In this document: piece by piece, positions 7,695-15,709 of the stretch
Layout of the letters: each line of letters begins with the position of its first letter
How positions within the stretch are numbered: the first letter of the stretch is position 1
From: an uncultured Oscillospiraceae bacterium
GTDB lineage: Bacteria > Bacillota > Clostridia > Oscillospirales > Oscillospiraceae
Length of the DNA: 60,599 bases
NCBI GenBank assembly: GCA_910577525.1
Contig: CAJTLI010000016.1
Span: 1 to 60,599, forward strand
Reading direction: 5' to 3'
Position numbers and translations under genes: made by a program
Notes under the pieces: generated by a model
Databases searched by the model: none
What the model was told of the DNA's origin: nothing
Seen by the model: the letters and a program-made list of their open reading frames with translations, nothing else

Positions 7695-9004
7695 AAATAC
7701 CCAGACGAATCGCCCAGACCCTCATCAACTCCCTGAAGGGGGGCGTGGTGCCCCGGGTGGGGCTGCCCTATGTCACCGTGGGCCGGAAGGCGGAGATCGA
7801 TGCCCTCCTCCGGGACGTGGACATCATCGCCGACGGCGGCGCGTCCTTCCGCTTCATCGTGGGCCGGTACGGCAGCGGCAAAAGCTTCCTGCTCCAGACC
7901 ATCCGCAACTATGTGATGGCCAAGAATTTCGTGGTGGTGGACGCCGACCTCTCCCCGGAGCGCCGCTTTCAGGGCACCCGGGGCCAGGGGCTGGCCACCT
8001 ACAAGGAGCTGATCCGCAACATGTCCACCAAAACCCGCCCGGAGGGGGGCGCGCTGGCCCTGATCCTGGACCGCTGGATCAGCGGCGTCCAGCAGGAGGC
8101 CATGGCTGAGTTCGGACTGAGCGTCACCGACCCGGGCCTGGCCCCGCTGGCGGAGCGGCGGATCTCCGCCGTCATCGCCTCCCTGAACGAGATGGTCCAC
8201 GGCTTCGACTTCGCCCGGCTGCTCACCCTCTACTACCGGGCCTATCTCTCCGGCGACGAGGAGACCAAGGCCAAGGTGCTCAAGTGGTTCCGGGGGGAGT
8301 ACGCCACCAAGACCGAGGCGAAACGGGAGCTGGGGGTCAACATTGCCGTCACCGACGACGACTGGTACGAATACCTGAAGCTGTTCGCCTGCTTCCTCAA
8401 GCAGGCGGGCTATTCAGGGATGCTCATCCTCATCGACGAGCTGGTGAACATCTACAAAATCCCCAACTCCATCACCCGGCAGTACAACTATGAAAAGATT
8501 CTCACCATGTACAACGACACCATGCAGGGCAAGGCCCAACACCTGGGCATCATCCTGTGCGGCACCCCCCAGTGCATGGAGGACCCCCGCCGGGGGGTGT
8601 ACAGCTATGAGGCCCTCCGCTCCCGGCTGGCGGAGGGGCGCTTCTCCGGCCAGCACAAAGACCTGTTGTCCCCGGTGATCCGGCTCCAGCCCCTCACCCC
8701 GGAGGAGATGCTGATTCTGGTGGAGAAGCTGGCCAGTATCCACGCGGGGCTGTACGAGTACGGCCAGATCGTCACCCAGCAGGATATGGCGGACTTCATT
8801 GAGATCGAGTTCGGGCGCATCGGCGCGGACTCCCACATCACCCCTCGGGAGATCATCCGGGACTTCATCGAGGTGCTGGACATCGTGTACCAGAACCCGG
8901 ATGTGAAGGTGCGGGAGCTGCTGGGAAGCGAGCGCTTCGCCTACGCCCAAAACGAGGTGGAGGAGGAGGCCGCCGGACAGGACTTCGCCGAGTTTGAGCT
9001 CTGA
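7691..9004 (+). CDS. BrxD-like ATP-binding protein (DUF2791)
   Basis: A 437-aa P-loop ATPase of the DUF2791 / BREX BrxD family. It begins with the family-typical IPRRIAQTLINSLKGGVVPR and VGLPYVTVGR. Walker A is GRYGSGKS (residues 58-65), Walker B is LILIDEL (about 245-251), followed by a TMYNDTMQG segment and LGIILCGTPQ with the sensor region. The ATGA overlap with the TerB gene and the 10-nt gap to the helicase indicate one operon. BrxD accompanies the helicase BrxHI in type 2 BREX phage-defence loci, but no methylase, PglZ or PglW is seen here, so this is a minimal or different system using the same motor pair. Confidence 0.85.
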   Translation: MKIPRRIAQTLINSLKGGVVPRVGLPYVTVGRKAEIDALLRDVDIIADGGASFRFIVGRYGSGKSFLLQTIRNYVMAKNFVVVDADLSPERRFQGTRGQGLATYKELIRNMSTKTRPEGGALALILDRWISGVQQEAMAEFGLSVTDPGLAPLAERRISAVIASLNEMVHGFDFARLLTLYYRAYLSGDEETKAKVLKWFRGEYATKTEAKRELGVNIAVTDDDWYEYLKLFACFLKQAGYSGMLILIDELVNIYKIPNSITRQYNYEKILTMYNDTMQGKAQHLGIILCGTPQCMEDPRRGVYSYEALRSRLAEGRFSGQHKDLLSPVIRLQPLTPEEMLILVEKLASIHAGLYEYGQIVTQQDMADFIEIEFGRIGADSHITPREIIRDFIEVLDIVYQNPDVKVRELLGSERFAYAQNEVEEEAAGQDFAEFEL

Positions 9005-9014
9005 AGGGGCCCCC

Positions 9015-11255
9015 ATGAACATCTTTGACCGCTACGCCTCCTTTGTGCAGGACTATATCTACCAAAACGGCTGGGAGAGCCTGCGGGCCATCCAGGTGGC
9101 CGCCGCCCAGGCCATCTTCCAAACCGATGATCACGTGCTCCTCACGGCGTCCACCGCCTCCGGCAAGACCGAGGCGGCTTTCTTTCCCATCATCACCCTG
9201 TTTTCGGAGGACCCGCCCGCCTCGGTGGGCTGCCTCTACATCGGCCCCCTGAAGGCCCTCATCAACGACCAGTTCCTCCGCCTCAACGACCTGTGCGCCC
9301 AGGCGGACATCCCTGTCTGGCACTGGCACGGCGACGTGGCCCAGAGCCACAAGGCCAAGCTCATGAAGCGCCCCTCCGGCATCCTGCAAATCACCCCGGA
9401 GTCCCTGGAGGCCATGCTGCTCCACAAGCACGCCGCCGTCCCCAAGCTCTTCGGCGACCTGCGCTTTGTGGTCATCGACGAGGTCCACTCCCTGCTGCGG
9501 GGGGACCGGGGCGGGCAGACCCTGTGCCTCATCGAGCGGCTCAGCCGCCTGGCCGGGGTGAATCCCCGGCGGATCGGCTTGTCCGCCACCATGGGCGAGC
9601 CGGAGCGGACCGGGGAATTTCTGGCCCTGGGCACCGGCCGGGAGACCGTCATCCCCAGGATCGAGGCCAAGGGGGCCAAGTGGCGGCTGAGCATGGAGCA
9701 CTTTTACGTGAAGGACGTGCAGGCCGGGGCGGACCGGCCCGACCTGGAGGCCCTGATGCCGCCGGAGGAAAAAACAGACCGGGCTCCCGCCAACGCGGAC
9801 CCCGGCCTGGGCTATATCTTTGAGCACACCCGGGGCAAAAAATGCCTGCTCTTTGTCAACTCCCGGGAGGAGTGCGAGACCGTCACCGCCACCCTGCGGC
9901 AGTACTGTGAGCGTAATCACGAGCCCGACCGCTTCCTCATCCATCACGGCAACCTGTCCGCCTCCTACCGGGAGACGGCGGAGGAGCTGATGAAGGACGA
10001 GAGCCAGTATATGACCACCGTCACCACCGCCACCCTGGAGCTGGGCATCGACATCGGGCGGCTGGAGCGGGCCTTCCAGATCGACGCGCCCTGGACAGTG
10101 TCCTCCTTTTTGCAGCGCATGGGCCGCACCGGCCGGCGGGAGCTGCCCCCCGAGATGTGGTTCGTCATGCGGGAGGACGAGCCCGAGGCCCGGGCCATGC
10201 TGCCCGCCACCATCCCCTGGAAGCTGCTTCAGGGCGTGGCGCTGGTGCAGCTCTACCTGGAGGAGCGCTGGGTGGAGCCCCCCAGGCTGGACCGCCTGCC
10301 CTACAGCCTGCTGTACCACCAGACCATGTCCACCCTGGCCTCCTGCGGCGAGCTGTCCCCCCGCTCACTGGCGGACCGGGTGCTGTCCCTGCGCTACTTC
10401 CACCGGATCACCCAAGAGGACTACAAGGTCCTGCTGCGCCACCTCCTCCAGGCCGACCACATCCAGCGCACCGAGCGGGGCGGCCTCATCGTGGGCCTGG
10501 CCGGGGAGCGGGTGGTGAACTCCTACAAATTCTACGGGGTGTTCCAGGAAAATGAGGAGTACACCGTCCGCAGCGAGTCCCAGGAGCTGGGCACGGTGGT
10601 GCTGCCGCCCCCGGTGGGGGAAAAGCTGGCCATCGCGGGCCACGTCTGGGTGGTGCTGGACATCGACCGCAAGCGGCACATGGTGTACTGCGAGCAGGTG
10701 AAGGGCGCCATCCCGGCCTACTTCGGCCAGTGCCCCGGGGACCTGCACACGAAAATCCTGCAAAGAATGCGCCGGGTGCTCCAGGAGGACAGGCCGTACC
10801 CCTACCTGATGAAAAACGCGGCCGCCCGCCTGGAAAACGCCCGGTTTACCGCCGCCCGCTCCGGCACGGCGGAAAAGCCGCTGCTGAACCTGGGCGGCCG
10901 GATGTGGTGTCTGCTCCCCTGGGTGGGGACCTACGCCTTCCTGGCCCTGGAGCGGTTTTTGAAGGTCAAGTGCGCCGGCCGGCTGGGGCTGAAAAACCTG
11001 GACTCCGCCCGGCCCTACTATATACAGTTTACCATGACGGCGGACGAGGAGACCTTTTTCCGCGTGGTGTCCGAGGAGATCCGTAAACCCATCGACCCCA
11101 TGGAGCTGGTCTACCCCGGGGAGCTGCCTTTGTTTGACAAATACGACGAGTTCCTCCCGGAGGAGCTGGTGAGAAAGGGCTTCGCCTATGGCGTGCTGGA
11201 CCTGGACGGCCTTCGGGAGGCGGTGCTGAGCTGGGGCGGGTCCCGGCCCGCCTGA
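9015..11255 (+). CDS. DEAD/DEAH-box helicase, Lhr / BrxHI-like
   Basis: A 746-aa superfamily 2 helicase. Motif I is TASTASGKT (residues 44-52), motif II DEVH (about 155), motif III GLSATMG, and motif VI QRMGRTGR. The first RecA domain is followed by a second one and a long C-terminal region (about 400-746) like that of Lhr-type helicases and BrxHI. The ATG at 9015 lies 11 nt after the ATPase stop, with AAGGGG as SD; an in-frame ATG 21 nt earlier overlaps the ATPase gene. It probably unwinds or remodels nucleic acid with the BrxD-like ATPase. It ends 3 nt from the convergent mocA gene, so this side of the module abuts the purine cluster directly. Confidence 0.85.
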   Translation: MNIFDRYASFVQDYIYQNGWESLRAIQVAAAQAIFQTDDHVLLTASTASGKTEAAFFPIITLFSEDPPASVGCLYIGPLKALINDQFLRLNDLCAQADIPVWHWHGDVAQSHKAKLMKRPSGILQITPESLEAMLLHKHAAVPKLFGDLRFVVIDEVHSLLRGDRGGQTLCLIERLSRLAGVNPRRIGLSATMGEPERTGEFLALGTGRETVIPRIEAKGAKWRLSMEHFYVKDVQAGADRPDLEALMPPEEKTDRAPANADPGLGYIFEHTRGKKCLLFVNSREECETVTATLRQYCERNHEPDRFLIHHGNLSASYRETAEELMKDESQYMTTVTTATLELGIDIGRLERAFQIDAPWTVSSFLQRMGRTGRRELPPEMWFVMREDEPEARAMLPATIPWKLLQGVALVQLYLEERWVEPPRLDRLPYSLLYHQTMSTLASCGELSPRSLADRVLSLRYFHRITQEDYKVLLRHLLQADHIQRTERGGLIVGLAGERVVNSYKFYGVFQENEEYTVRSESQELGTVVLPPPVGEKLAIAGHVWVVLDIDRKRHMVYCEQVKGAIPAYFGQCPGDLHTKILQRMRRVLQEDRPYPYLMKNAAARLENARFTAARSGTAEKPLLNLGGRMWCLLPWVGTYAFLALERFLKVKCAGRLGLKNLDSARPYYIQFTMTADEETFFRVVSEEIRKPIDPMELVYPGELPLFDKYDEFLPEELVRKGFAYGVLDLDGLREAVLSWGGSRPA

Positions 11256-11257
11256 GC

Positions 11258-11812
11258 TCATCTCTCCCTCTCGTCCACGTCCCGCAGCTCCTCCGGGCCC
11301 CCCGCCTCCACCAGCCGCAGCCGGTCCCGGTGGGCCCGGACCACTCCGCCCCCGCCCCGGTCGCCGGTGAGGGCCAGCGGCTCCGGAAACAGGTCCCGCG
11401 GAAACATCACCGGGGAGCCCCGCTCCCCCCGCCAGCTCAGGGCGCAGATACAGCCGGGGTGGGCGGCAAATTCCGCCAGCAGCCGCGCCACGCTGTCCCG
11501 CCGCAGCCAGGGCTGGTCGCACACGCAGAACAGAACCCCGTCCATACCGGCCAGCCCGCCCAGCCCCAGCCGGACGGAGGCCGATTGCCCCTGGGACGCC
11601 TGGGCGTTGGGGACGGGCACATACCCCCGCTCCTCCGCCATCGCCAAAATATCCGGATAGCAGCTCACCACGCAGGCCCGGTGGAACAGCTCCGCCGGGA
11701 CGGCGGCCATGACCCGCTCGATCATGGGCACGCCCTCCACCGGATACAGCAGCTTGTTGGAGCCAAACCGCCGCCCCGCCCCGGAGGCCATCAGCACCGC
11801 CCCAATTTTCAT
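11258..11812 (-). CDS. mocA: MocA / YgfJ-family nucleotidyltransferase
   Basis: A 184-aa GT-A-fold nucleotidyltransferase. The nucleotide-binding N-terminus is GAVLMASGAGRRFGSNKLL, with the metal-site segment CVCDQPWL around residue 97 and GERGSPVMFPRDLF after it. MocA attaches CMP to the molybdopterin cofactor; the E. coli paralogue YgfJ sits in the purine-degradation cluster. Here it is the last gene of the ygeX operon, overlapping hydA by 4 nt, so it probably matures the cofactor of the XdhD hydroxylase encoded in the neighbouring operon. MobA-like activity on another nucleotide cannot be excluded from sequence. Confidence 0.8.
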   Translation of the reverse strand: MKIGAVLMASGAGRRFGSNKLLYPVEGVPMIERVMAAVPAELFHRACVVSCYPDILAMAEERGYVPVPNAQASQGQSASVRLGLGGLAGMDGVLFCVCDQPWLRRDSVARLLAEFAAHPGCICALSWRGERGSPVMFPRDLFPEPLALTGDRGGGGVVRAHRDRLRLVEAGGPEELRDVDERER

Positions 11813-13190
11813 CGCCAGAACCGGGACGGGCCCCGGCAGACAAAACGGCCCCGCCCGGTTTTCACCGCCTGACCGCCCTCCACCGCGATCTCCCCGGACA
11901 GCAGGACGGTCTCTACCCGGCCTTTTGTCTCAAATCCCTCATAGGGGGTGTAGTCCGCCGCCTGATGCTGGGCGGCTGCGGTAATACGGCCCGTATATTT
12001 CGGGTCAAATATGACAAGATCGGCGTCGCTTCCCACCGCCAGCGCCCCCTTCCGGGGATACATTCCAAACAGCTTGGCGGGCTGCTCCGACAAAAGCTTC
12101 ATAAATTGGTGGGCAGAAATACGGCCCGCCGCCACCCCTGCCGTGTACATCAGCGCGGGCCGGTGCTCCACGCCGGGGATGCCGTTGGGGATTTTGGAGA
12201 AGTCGTCACGGCCCAGCTCCTTCACGCCCCGGAAGTGGAAGGAGCAGTGGTCGGTGCCGATGGTGTCGATGTCCCCGGCCTCCAGTCCCGCCCACAGGGC
12301 GTCCATGTCCTCCCTGCTCCGCAGGGGCGGGGAGAGGACGAATTTCGCCCCCTCAAAGCCGGGCAGCTCATATTTGCCCTCGTCCAGCAGCAGGTACTGG
12401 GGGCAGGTCTCGGCATACACCGCCTGCCCCCGGGCCCGGGCGGCGCGCACCAGCTCCAGCCCCCGCCTGGTGGACAGGTGGACGATGTTCACCGGATATC
12501 CCGCCAGCTCGCCCACGGCCAGCCAGCGGTTCACCGCCTCCGCCTCCACCACAGGCGGGCGGGACAGGGGATGGGCGGAAGGGCTCAGATTCCCCGCCGC
12601 CTTCTGGGCCCGGATGCCCGCGTTGACCAAATCGCCGTTCTCGCAGTGACAGCCCACGATGCCGCCCCGCTCCCCCACGGCCCGCACCACCTCCAGCGCC
12701 GTGCCGTCGGACACCCGCAGGCCGTCGTAGGCGAAATACACCTTATAGGAGGTCACACCCGCCCGTTCCATGTCCGCCAGCTCCGCCTGGATAGCGGGGT
12801 TCCAGTCTTTGACGGTCATGTGGAAGCCGTAGTGGCAGGAGGCGGTTCCATCCGCCCTGCCGTGCCAGGTCTCCAGGGCGGAGGAAAGAGAGGCCCCCCG
12901 CTCCGGCTCGGCGAAGTCCAGCACGGTGGTGGTGCCCCCGCCAGCGCCGCCAGGGTGCCGGAGGCCCAGCCGTCCGCCGTCTCGTTGGGCAGGCCCTTGT
13001 TCATCTCGAAGTGGGTGTGGGTGTCGATGAAGCCGGGGAACACCAGCTTCCCCGCCGCGTCCAGCACCCGGCTGTCCCCCGCCGGGAGATTGGGGCCGAT
13101 TTCCGCGATCCTCTCCCCCTCTGTCCGCAGGTCTGCCTCCACCGGACCGTCCGGGCAGATGAGGACGGCATTTTTGATGAGGATAGACAT
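11809..13190 (-). pseudogene. hydA: Dihydropyrimidinase / D-hydantoinase (hydA), frameshifted
   Basis: Two overlapping frames together encode a full-length (about 460 aa) cyclic amidohydrolase. The N-terminal part starts at ATG 13190 (GGAGG upstream) with SILIKNAVLICPDGPVEADLR and the zinc-binding GFIDTHTHFEMN. The C-terminal part has GVTSYKVYFAYDGL (with the lysine that is carbamylated in the family), the metal site VGCHCENGD, IGTDHCSFHF, and GMYPRKGALAVGSDADLVIFDP. The frames join at a run of five C (12935-12939, G on the coding strand); one more base would restore LAALAGGTTTVLDF. It is either a real 1-nt loss or a homopolymer sequencing error. HyuA/HydA hydrolyses a ring intermediate in anaerobic purine breakdown. 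Confidence 0.8.
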
Positions 13191-13221
13191 ATCATATTCC
13201 TCCACATTACAGAAACACATG

Positions 13222-13297
13222 TGTAGGGGCGGCTATCAGCCGCCCGCAAATCATCGGGCCGCATTGGCGCCGCGGGCGGATAATATCCGCCCCTACA
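13222..13297. repeat. REP-like palindromic repeat, GGGCGGATATCC family, copy 1
   Basis: Begins TGTAGGGGCGG and ends CCGCCCCTACA. It consists of two small palindromes (GGGCGGCTATCAGCCGCCC; GGGCGGATAATATCCGCCC) inside one large inverted repeat. It lies between arcC and hydA, and the TAG stop of arcC falls within its right end. Confidence 0.85.
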
Positions 13298-14234
13298 TGG
13301 CGATGACGGTGCCGGTTCTGCCCGCCACGCCGTCCCGAGCCTTCTCCAGCAGGGTGATGAGGGCGGACCGTCCGGGGGCGGACCGGGCGAACTCCACCGC
13401 CGCCTGGACCTTGGGCAGCATGGAGCCGGGGGCGAAGTGGCCCTCCGCCATATACCCCTCGGCCTCCTCCGGGGTGAGCTGGTCCAACCACTTCTGATTG
13501 GGCTTGCCGAAGTTGACCGCCGCCTTCTCCACGGCGGTGAGGATGATGAGGGTGTCGGCCTCCAGCTGTTGGGCCAGCACGCAGGAGGCGAAGTCCTTGT
13601 CGATCACCGCCGCCGCGCCCTTGAGATGGTGTCCCTCCGTCTTGAACACGGGGATTCCGCCGCCCCCGCAGGCCACGACGACCAGCCCGGCCTCCACCAT
13701 ATCCCGGATGGACTGGATCTCCACGATGGCCTGGGGCCGGGGGGAGGCCACCACCCGCCGCCAGCCCCGACCGGCGTCCTCGATCACCTGATAGTCCCGC
13801 TGGGCCACCAGCTTGTCGGCCTCTTCACGGGTCATGAACGCCCCGATGGGCTTGGTGGGGTGGGTGAAGGCCGGGTCGGCGGGGTCCACCTCCACCTGGG
13901 TGAGCACCGTGGCCACCCCCTTTTCGATGCCCCGGTCCAGCAGCTCCTCCCGCAGGGCGTTCTGCAAATCGTAGCCGATGTAGCCCTGGCTCATGGCCAC
14001 GCACACCGACAGAGGGCAGGGGATGTATTTCTCCGGCTCGGACCGGGTGAGCTCCGCCATGGCCTTCTGGATCATGCCCACCTGGGGGCCGTTTCCGTGG
14101 GAGAGAATCACCTGATGGCCGTCCTCAATGAGGTCGGCGATGGCCTTGGCCGTCTGCTTCACGGCGGCCATCTGCTCAGGGAGATTGCTGCCCAGGGCGT
14201 TGCCGCCCAGGGCGATGACGATGCGCTTTCCCAT
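13293..14234 (-). CDS. arcC: Carbamate kinase
   Basis: A 313-aa amino acid kinase family protein. Residues 1-20 hold RIVIALGGNALGSNLPEQM; VILSHGNGPQVGMIQKAM carries the substrate-binding loop; VVACGGGGIPVF and the AAVIDKDFASCVLAQQL segment follow. It converts carbamoyl phosphate and ADP to ATP, NH3 and CO2, the energy-yielding last step after carbamoyl transfer in this pathway (YqeA in E. coli). The ATG at 14234 has GGAGG 8 nt before it. It sits between ygeW and hydA. Its final codon and TAG stop are supplied by the REP-like repeat that follows. Confidence 0.9.
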   Translation of the reverse strand: MGKRIVIALGGNALGSNLPEQMAAVKQTAKAIADLIEDGHQVILSHGNGPQVGMIQKAMAELTRSEPEKYIPCPLSVCVAMSQGYIGYDLQNALREELLDRGIEKGVATVLTQVEVDPADPAFTHPTKPIGAFMTREEADKLVAQRDYQVIEDAGRGWRRVVASPRPQAIVEIQSIRDMVEAGLVVVACGGGGIPVFKTEGHHLKGAAAVIDKDFASCVLAQQLEADTLIILTAVEKAAVNFGKPNQKWLDQLTPEEAEGYMAEGHFAPGSMLPKVQAAVEFARSAPGRSALITLLEKARDGVAGRTGTVIAM

Positions 14235-14302
14235 TGATTTTACCTCCAAATCGTCTAGAATACAAGACAGGCCCGCCCTATACGGACGGGCCCATCTTTG
14301 TT

Positions 14303-14330
14303 GTACGTTCGCCGCCGGGCGGCGGCGTAC
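14303..14330 (-). terminator. GC-rich hairpin between ygeW and arcC
   Basis: GTACG and GCCGCC pair with GGCGGC and CGTAC around a short loop, without a U tract. A second weaker hairpin (GGCCCG / CGGGCC) lies at about 14272-14293. They may attenuate or protect the mRNA rather than terminate fully, because arcC needs readthrough from ygeW. Confidence 0.4.
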
Positions 14331-14358
14331 TATAAACCGCCCCGGCCGTCAGCGAGTT

Positions 14359-14400
14359 AAAAGTTCTTTTTGGTTCCTTTTTCTTTCAAGAAAAAGGAGC
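14359..14400. repeat. Dispersed TTCTTTTTCTTTCAAGAAAAAG repeat, copy 1
   Basis: A 42-bp A/T-rich palindromic block ending 1 nt before the ygeW stop codon. It matches 57557-57597 in inverse orientation almost completely, and 36193-36225 in its core. The central CTTTTTCTTtcAAGAAAAAG hairpin followed by T-rich sequence could serve as a terminator. Confidence 0.75.
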
Positions 14401-15600
14401 TTATTTCTGGAACCAGCGGGCCGCGCCCCGCTCCTCCAGGGCCTTCAGGGTGGCCTGGGGGTCCTTCACCTTGGCCAGGAAGATCATGGCGGCGATGATG
14501 TAGGGCTTGAAGCTGGCCTCCTTGTACAGCGGGGTGCGGTAGCGGTCGAAGACGCTGGCCTCCACCTCGCCGTCCACGCAGGACACGTCGTTGATGTCGG
14601 CGGGCAGGCAGTGGAGGTACAGGGCTTTGCCGTCTTTGGTGGTCTTTATCAACTCCTCAGTGCAGCACCAGTCCTTGTGCTGGGCGTTCTGGGCCAGCAG
14701 CTCCTGTTCCAGGGCCTTGATGCCGTCGCTGTCGCCCTGGGCGTACAGGTCGGTGCGCTTCTCCATGGCGGCGAAGGGGGCCCAGCTCTTGGGATAGACG
14801 ATGTCCGCGTCCTGGAAGGCTTCCGCCATGGAGTTGGTGCGGGTAAAGGTGCCGCCGGCGGCCGCGGCGTTCTTCTTCGCCACCTCCTCCACCTCGGGCA
14901 TGACCTCGTAGCCCTCGGGGTGGGCCAGCACCACGTCCATGCCGAACCGGGTCATCAGGCCGATGACGCCCTGGGGCACGCTGAGGGGCTTGCCGTAGCT
15001 GGGGGAGTAGGCCCAGGTCATGGCCACCTTCTTGCCCTTCAGGTTCTCCACGCCGCCGAACTCGTGGATGATGTGGAGCATATCCGCCATGCACTGGGTG
15101 GGGTGGTCGATGTCGCACTGGAGGTTCACCAGGGTGGGCTTCTGCTCCAGCACCCCGTCCCTGTGGCCCTGGGTGACGGCCTCCACCACTTCCTTCTGGT
15201 AGGTGTGGCCCTTGCCGATGTACATATCGTCCCGGATGCCGATGACGTCGGCCATGAAGGAGATCATGTTGGCGGTCTCCCGGACAGTCTCGCCGTGGGC
15301 GATCTGGCTCTTGCCCTCGTCCAGGTCCTGGACCTCTAAGCCCAGCAGGTTGCAGGCGGAGGCGAAGGAGAACCGGGTGCGGGTGGAGTTGTCCCGGAAC
15401 AGGGAGATGCCCAGGCCGGACTCGAAGATCTTGGTGGAAATATTGTGCTCCCGCATGTAGCGCAGGGCGTCGGCCACGGTGAACACGGCCTCCAGCTCGT
15501 CGTCGGTCTTGTCCCAGGTGAGGAAGAAGTCGCCCTCGTACATCTCCTTGAAGTTGAGGGAGTTCAGCTTGTCAATGTATTTCTGAAGGGTGGCGTCCAT
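14401..15600 (-). CDS. ygeW: YgeW, knotted carbamoyltransferase (transcarbamylase family)
   Basis: A 399-aa member of the aspartate/ornithine carbamoyltransferase superfamily. The carbamoyl phosphate site is STRTR (residues 72-76), followed by the EVQDLDEGKSQIAHGET segment, HPTQCMADM, and the C-terminal LHCLP motif, together characteristic of the YgeW subgroup. Its substrate is not settled in the family. In anaerobic purine-degradation clusters it is thought to transfer a carbamoyl group to phosphate so that carbamate kinase, the next gene, can make ATP. It lies third in the operon behind ygeX and ygeY. The full length matches E. coli YgeW, with no sign of damage. Confidence 0.9.
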   Translation of the reverse strand: MDATLQKYIDKLNSLNFKEMYEGDFFLTWDKTDDELEAVFTVADALRYMREHNISTKIFESGLGISLFRDNSTRTRFSFASACNLLGLEVQDLDEGKSQIAHGETVRETANMISFMADVIGIRDDMYIGKGHTYQKEVVEAVTQGHRDGVLEQKPTLVNLQCDIDHPTQCMADMLHIIHEFGGVENLKGKKVAMTWAYSPSYGKPLSVPQGVIGLMTRFGMDVVLAHPEGYEVMPEVEEVAKKNAAAAGGTFTRTNSMAEAFQDADIVYPKSWAPFAAMEKRTDLYAQGDSDGIKALEQELLAQNAQHKDWCCTEELIKTTKDGKALYLHCLPADINDVSCVDGEVEASVFDRYRTPLYKEASFKPYIIAAMIFLAKVKDPQATLKALEERGAARWFQK

Positions 15601-15628
15601 GATGTCATTCTCCTTTTCAAATTTTGTG

Positions 15629-15703
15629 TGTAGGGGCGGCTATCAGCCGCCCGCAAATAAGCGGGACGTTTTGGTATCGCGGGCGGATAATATCCGCCCC
15701 TAC
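15629..15703. repeat. REP-like palindromic repeat, GGGCGGATATCC family, copy 2
   Basis: Same architecture and end sequences as copy 1 (TGTAGGGGCGG ... CCGCCCCTAC), with a diverged centre. It fills the gap between ygeY and ygeW. Confidence 0.85.
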
Positions 15704-15709
15704 GGGCAA

